DNA of 64,000 nucleotides, from positions 3,100,001-3,164,000 of the forward strand of contig NC_079881.1 of NCBI RefSeq assembly GCF_029227915.1, read 5' to 3'. Both the position numbers and the translations under genes were made by a program. Below the pieces are notes generated by a model that was given only the letters and a program-made list of their open reading frames with translations, did not search any database and was not told the origin of the DNA. Source of the DNA: Hydractinia symbiolongicarpus (Eukaryota > Cnidaria > Hydrozoa > Anthoathecata > Hydractiniidae). Shown in pieces: positions 62,401-64,000 of this stretch (its first letter is position 1; the number at the start of each line of letters is the position of its first letter).

Positions 62401-64000
62401 GCGCTAACGGCTAGGATTGGTCCCACATTAAAAAAATGACTTTTTTATATTAATTCTTAAATAAAGCGCTACCACAGCGCCCAGTGTACTCGCTCAGTTT
62501 CGGCAATCATGTCAAATTAAGAAGAATTTTATTTCTTGGAGTCCAATTGTCTCCTTTATCACATTTATCAGGTCACAGTCCAAACTTAGTTCAATTAATT
62601 CCCACAGTCAATCGTTTCATTGTTAAAAGCGATGCAACCTAGTAATATCAGAAAAACATCGCTAAATACATGTTGGTACGAATATGTGACCCAGCCGTTG
62701 TAACTCAAACGAACTTACACCGTTAGAAATTAATGAAATGTAGTTTTTGAAACTGTCGCTATTTTTTCAGCGCGCGATGACGGCTAGGATAGGTCCCACA
62801 GTAAAAAATGACTTTTTTATATTAACTCTTAAATGAAGCGCTACCACAGCGCCCAGTTTAATCGCTGAGTTTCGGCAATCATGTCAAATTAAGAAGAATG
62901 TTATTTCTTGGAGTCCAATTGTCTCCTTTATCACATTTATCAGGTCACAGTCCAAGGTTAAGACAATTAAGTCCCACAGTCAATCGTTTCACTGTTAAAA
63001 GCGATGCAACCTGCTAATATCAGATAAATATCGCTAAATACATGTTGGTACGAATATGTGACCCAACTGTTGTAACTGAAGCGGATCGATACCGTTAGAA
63101 AGTCAATGAAATGTAGATTTTGAAACTGTCGTTATTTCTTCAGGGCGTGATAACGGCGAGGATTGGTCCCACAGTAAAGAATAACTTATTAATCGAAACT
63201 TTTAAATGAAGCGCTACCACAGCGCTCAGTGTAATTGCTGAGTTCCGGCAATTATGTCAAATTAAGAAGAAAGTTATTTCTTGGAGTCCAATTTTCTCAT
63301 TTATCACATTTATCAGGTCACAGTCCAAAGTTAGTTCAATTAAGTCCCACAGTCAATCGTTTCACTTTTAAAAGCGATGTAACCTAGTAATATGAGAAAA
63401 ATATCGCTAAATACATGTTGGTACGAATATGTGACACAACCGTTGAAACTCAAACGGACTGACACCGTTAGAAAGTCAGTGAAATGTAGTTTTTGAAACT
63501 GTTGCTATTTCTACAGCGCCCGCTATCGGCTAGGATTGGTCCCACATTAAAAAAATGACTTTTTTATTTTAATTCTTAAATAAAGCGCTACCACAGCGCC
63601 CAGTGTAATCGCTGAGTTTCGGCAATCATGTCAAATTAAGAAGAATGTTATTTCTTGGAGTCCAATTTTCCCATTTATCACATTTATCAGGTCACAGTCC
63701 AAAGTTAGTTCAATTAAGTCCCACTGTCAATCGTTTCACTGTTAAAAGCGATGCAACCTAGCAATATCAGATAAATATCGCTAAATACATGTTGGTACGG
63801 ATATGTGACCTAACCGTTGAAACTCAAACGGAATGACAAGATTAGAAAGTCAATGAAATGTAGTTTTTGAAACTGTCGCTATTTCTTCAGCGCGCGCTAA
63901 CGGCTAGGATTGGTCCCACATTAAAGAAATGATTATTTTATCTTGATTCTTAAATGAAGCGCTACCACAGCGGCCAGTGTAATCGCTGAGTTCCGGCAAT
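59478..64000 (+). repeat. Satellite monomers homologous to 35.8-38.0 kb in rearranged order
   Basis: About twelve monomers. 62,124-63,284 matches 36,870-38,030 (offset 25,254). Around 63,290-63,660 the match shifts to about 36,540-36,910 (offset 26,747, marker GCCCGCTATCGG at 36,771 and 63,518). From about 63,665 to the end it shifts to about 35,800-36,134 (offset 27,866, marker TGATTATTTTATC). No gene seen. Confidence 0.78.

Larger units (their letters stand above)
34594..64000 (+). repeat. Satellite DNA array, ~373-bp monomer, right part
   Basis: Continuation of the same satellite after the 529-bp insertion, in the same orientation and register: the first base after the insertion resumes exactly where the monomer was interrupted (AATAAAGCGCTACC). 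The array runs to the last base, so its right end is not in the window. Monomer variants are the same classes as on the left. Examples are the GAAGAACTATCCC class, the AAGCGCTACCACAGCGGCC class, the AATAACTTATTAATCG class and the TTTCGG class in place of TTCCGG. No non-satellite sequence was seen in this half. Confidence 0.97.

Noticed and set aside
1-64000. CRISPR array
   Set aside because: Repeats are ~373 bp with no unique spacers, and the context is eukaryotic satellite.

Overview
The window is almost entirely one satellite DNA array with no credible protein-coding gene. A unit of about 373 bp (individual copies 369-376 bp) repeats head to tail in one orientation from the first to the last base, about 170 copies by simple division. 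The array is broken once, by a 529-bp unrelated insertion at 34,065-34,593. The monomer is AT-rich with short GC-rich boxes and has stops in all frames, and the longest open frames are under 90 codons. Megabase-style satellite with nested multi-monomer periods, plus a tRNA-like dispersed element, points to a eukaryotic nuclear genome, most likely a centromeric, pericentromeric or other heterochromatic block. I do not recognise the satellite family and cannot name the species; an invertebrate animal is a guess.

The array is organised in higher-order repeats (HORs). From left to right: near-identical 376-bp neighbours (283-922); a ~943-bp unit containing a 198-bp truncated monomer (1,125-3,050); 745-bp dimers (3,051-4,950); ~1,120-bp trimers (4,951-7,100); a diverged ~5.6-kb block (7,101-12,397); and two apparently identical tandem copies of a 6,340-bp 17-mer (12,398-18,737 and 18,738-25,077). 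Then come a 1,863-bp pentamer whose second copy lost one monomer (25,078-28,440) and ~1,117-bp trimers (28,441-32,960). After the insertion there is a 5,585-bp-spaced duplication, 1,864/1,489-bp, 1,117-bp and 1,103-bp units (34.6-47.9 kb), a 1,491-bp tetramer pair (49.9-52.9 kb), 746-bp dimers (56.1-58.7 kb), and a final stretch homologous to 33-38 kb in rearranged order.

Nearly all spacings between shared rare variants are whole multiples of the monomer once small visible indels are added back. This is the signature of in-register unequal crossing-over or amplification. Several exact recombination products can be read directly, such as hybrid monomers near 27,740 and 43,360. The insertion has a tRNA-like B-box on the minus strand and three palindromes or ends built on ACAAG...CTTGT. 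It is the only non-satellite sequence and the best candidate for something undescribed.

All comparisons were made by eye on aligned lines. Block edges are approximate unless a junction is stated, and no database search was possible.
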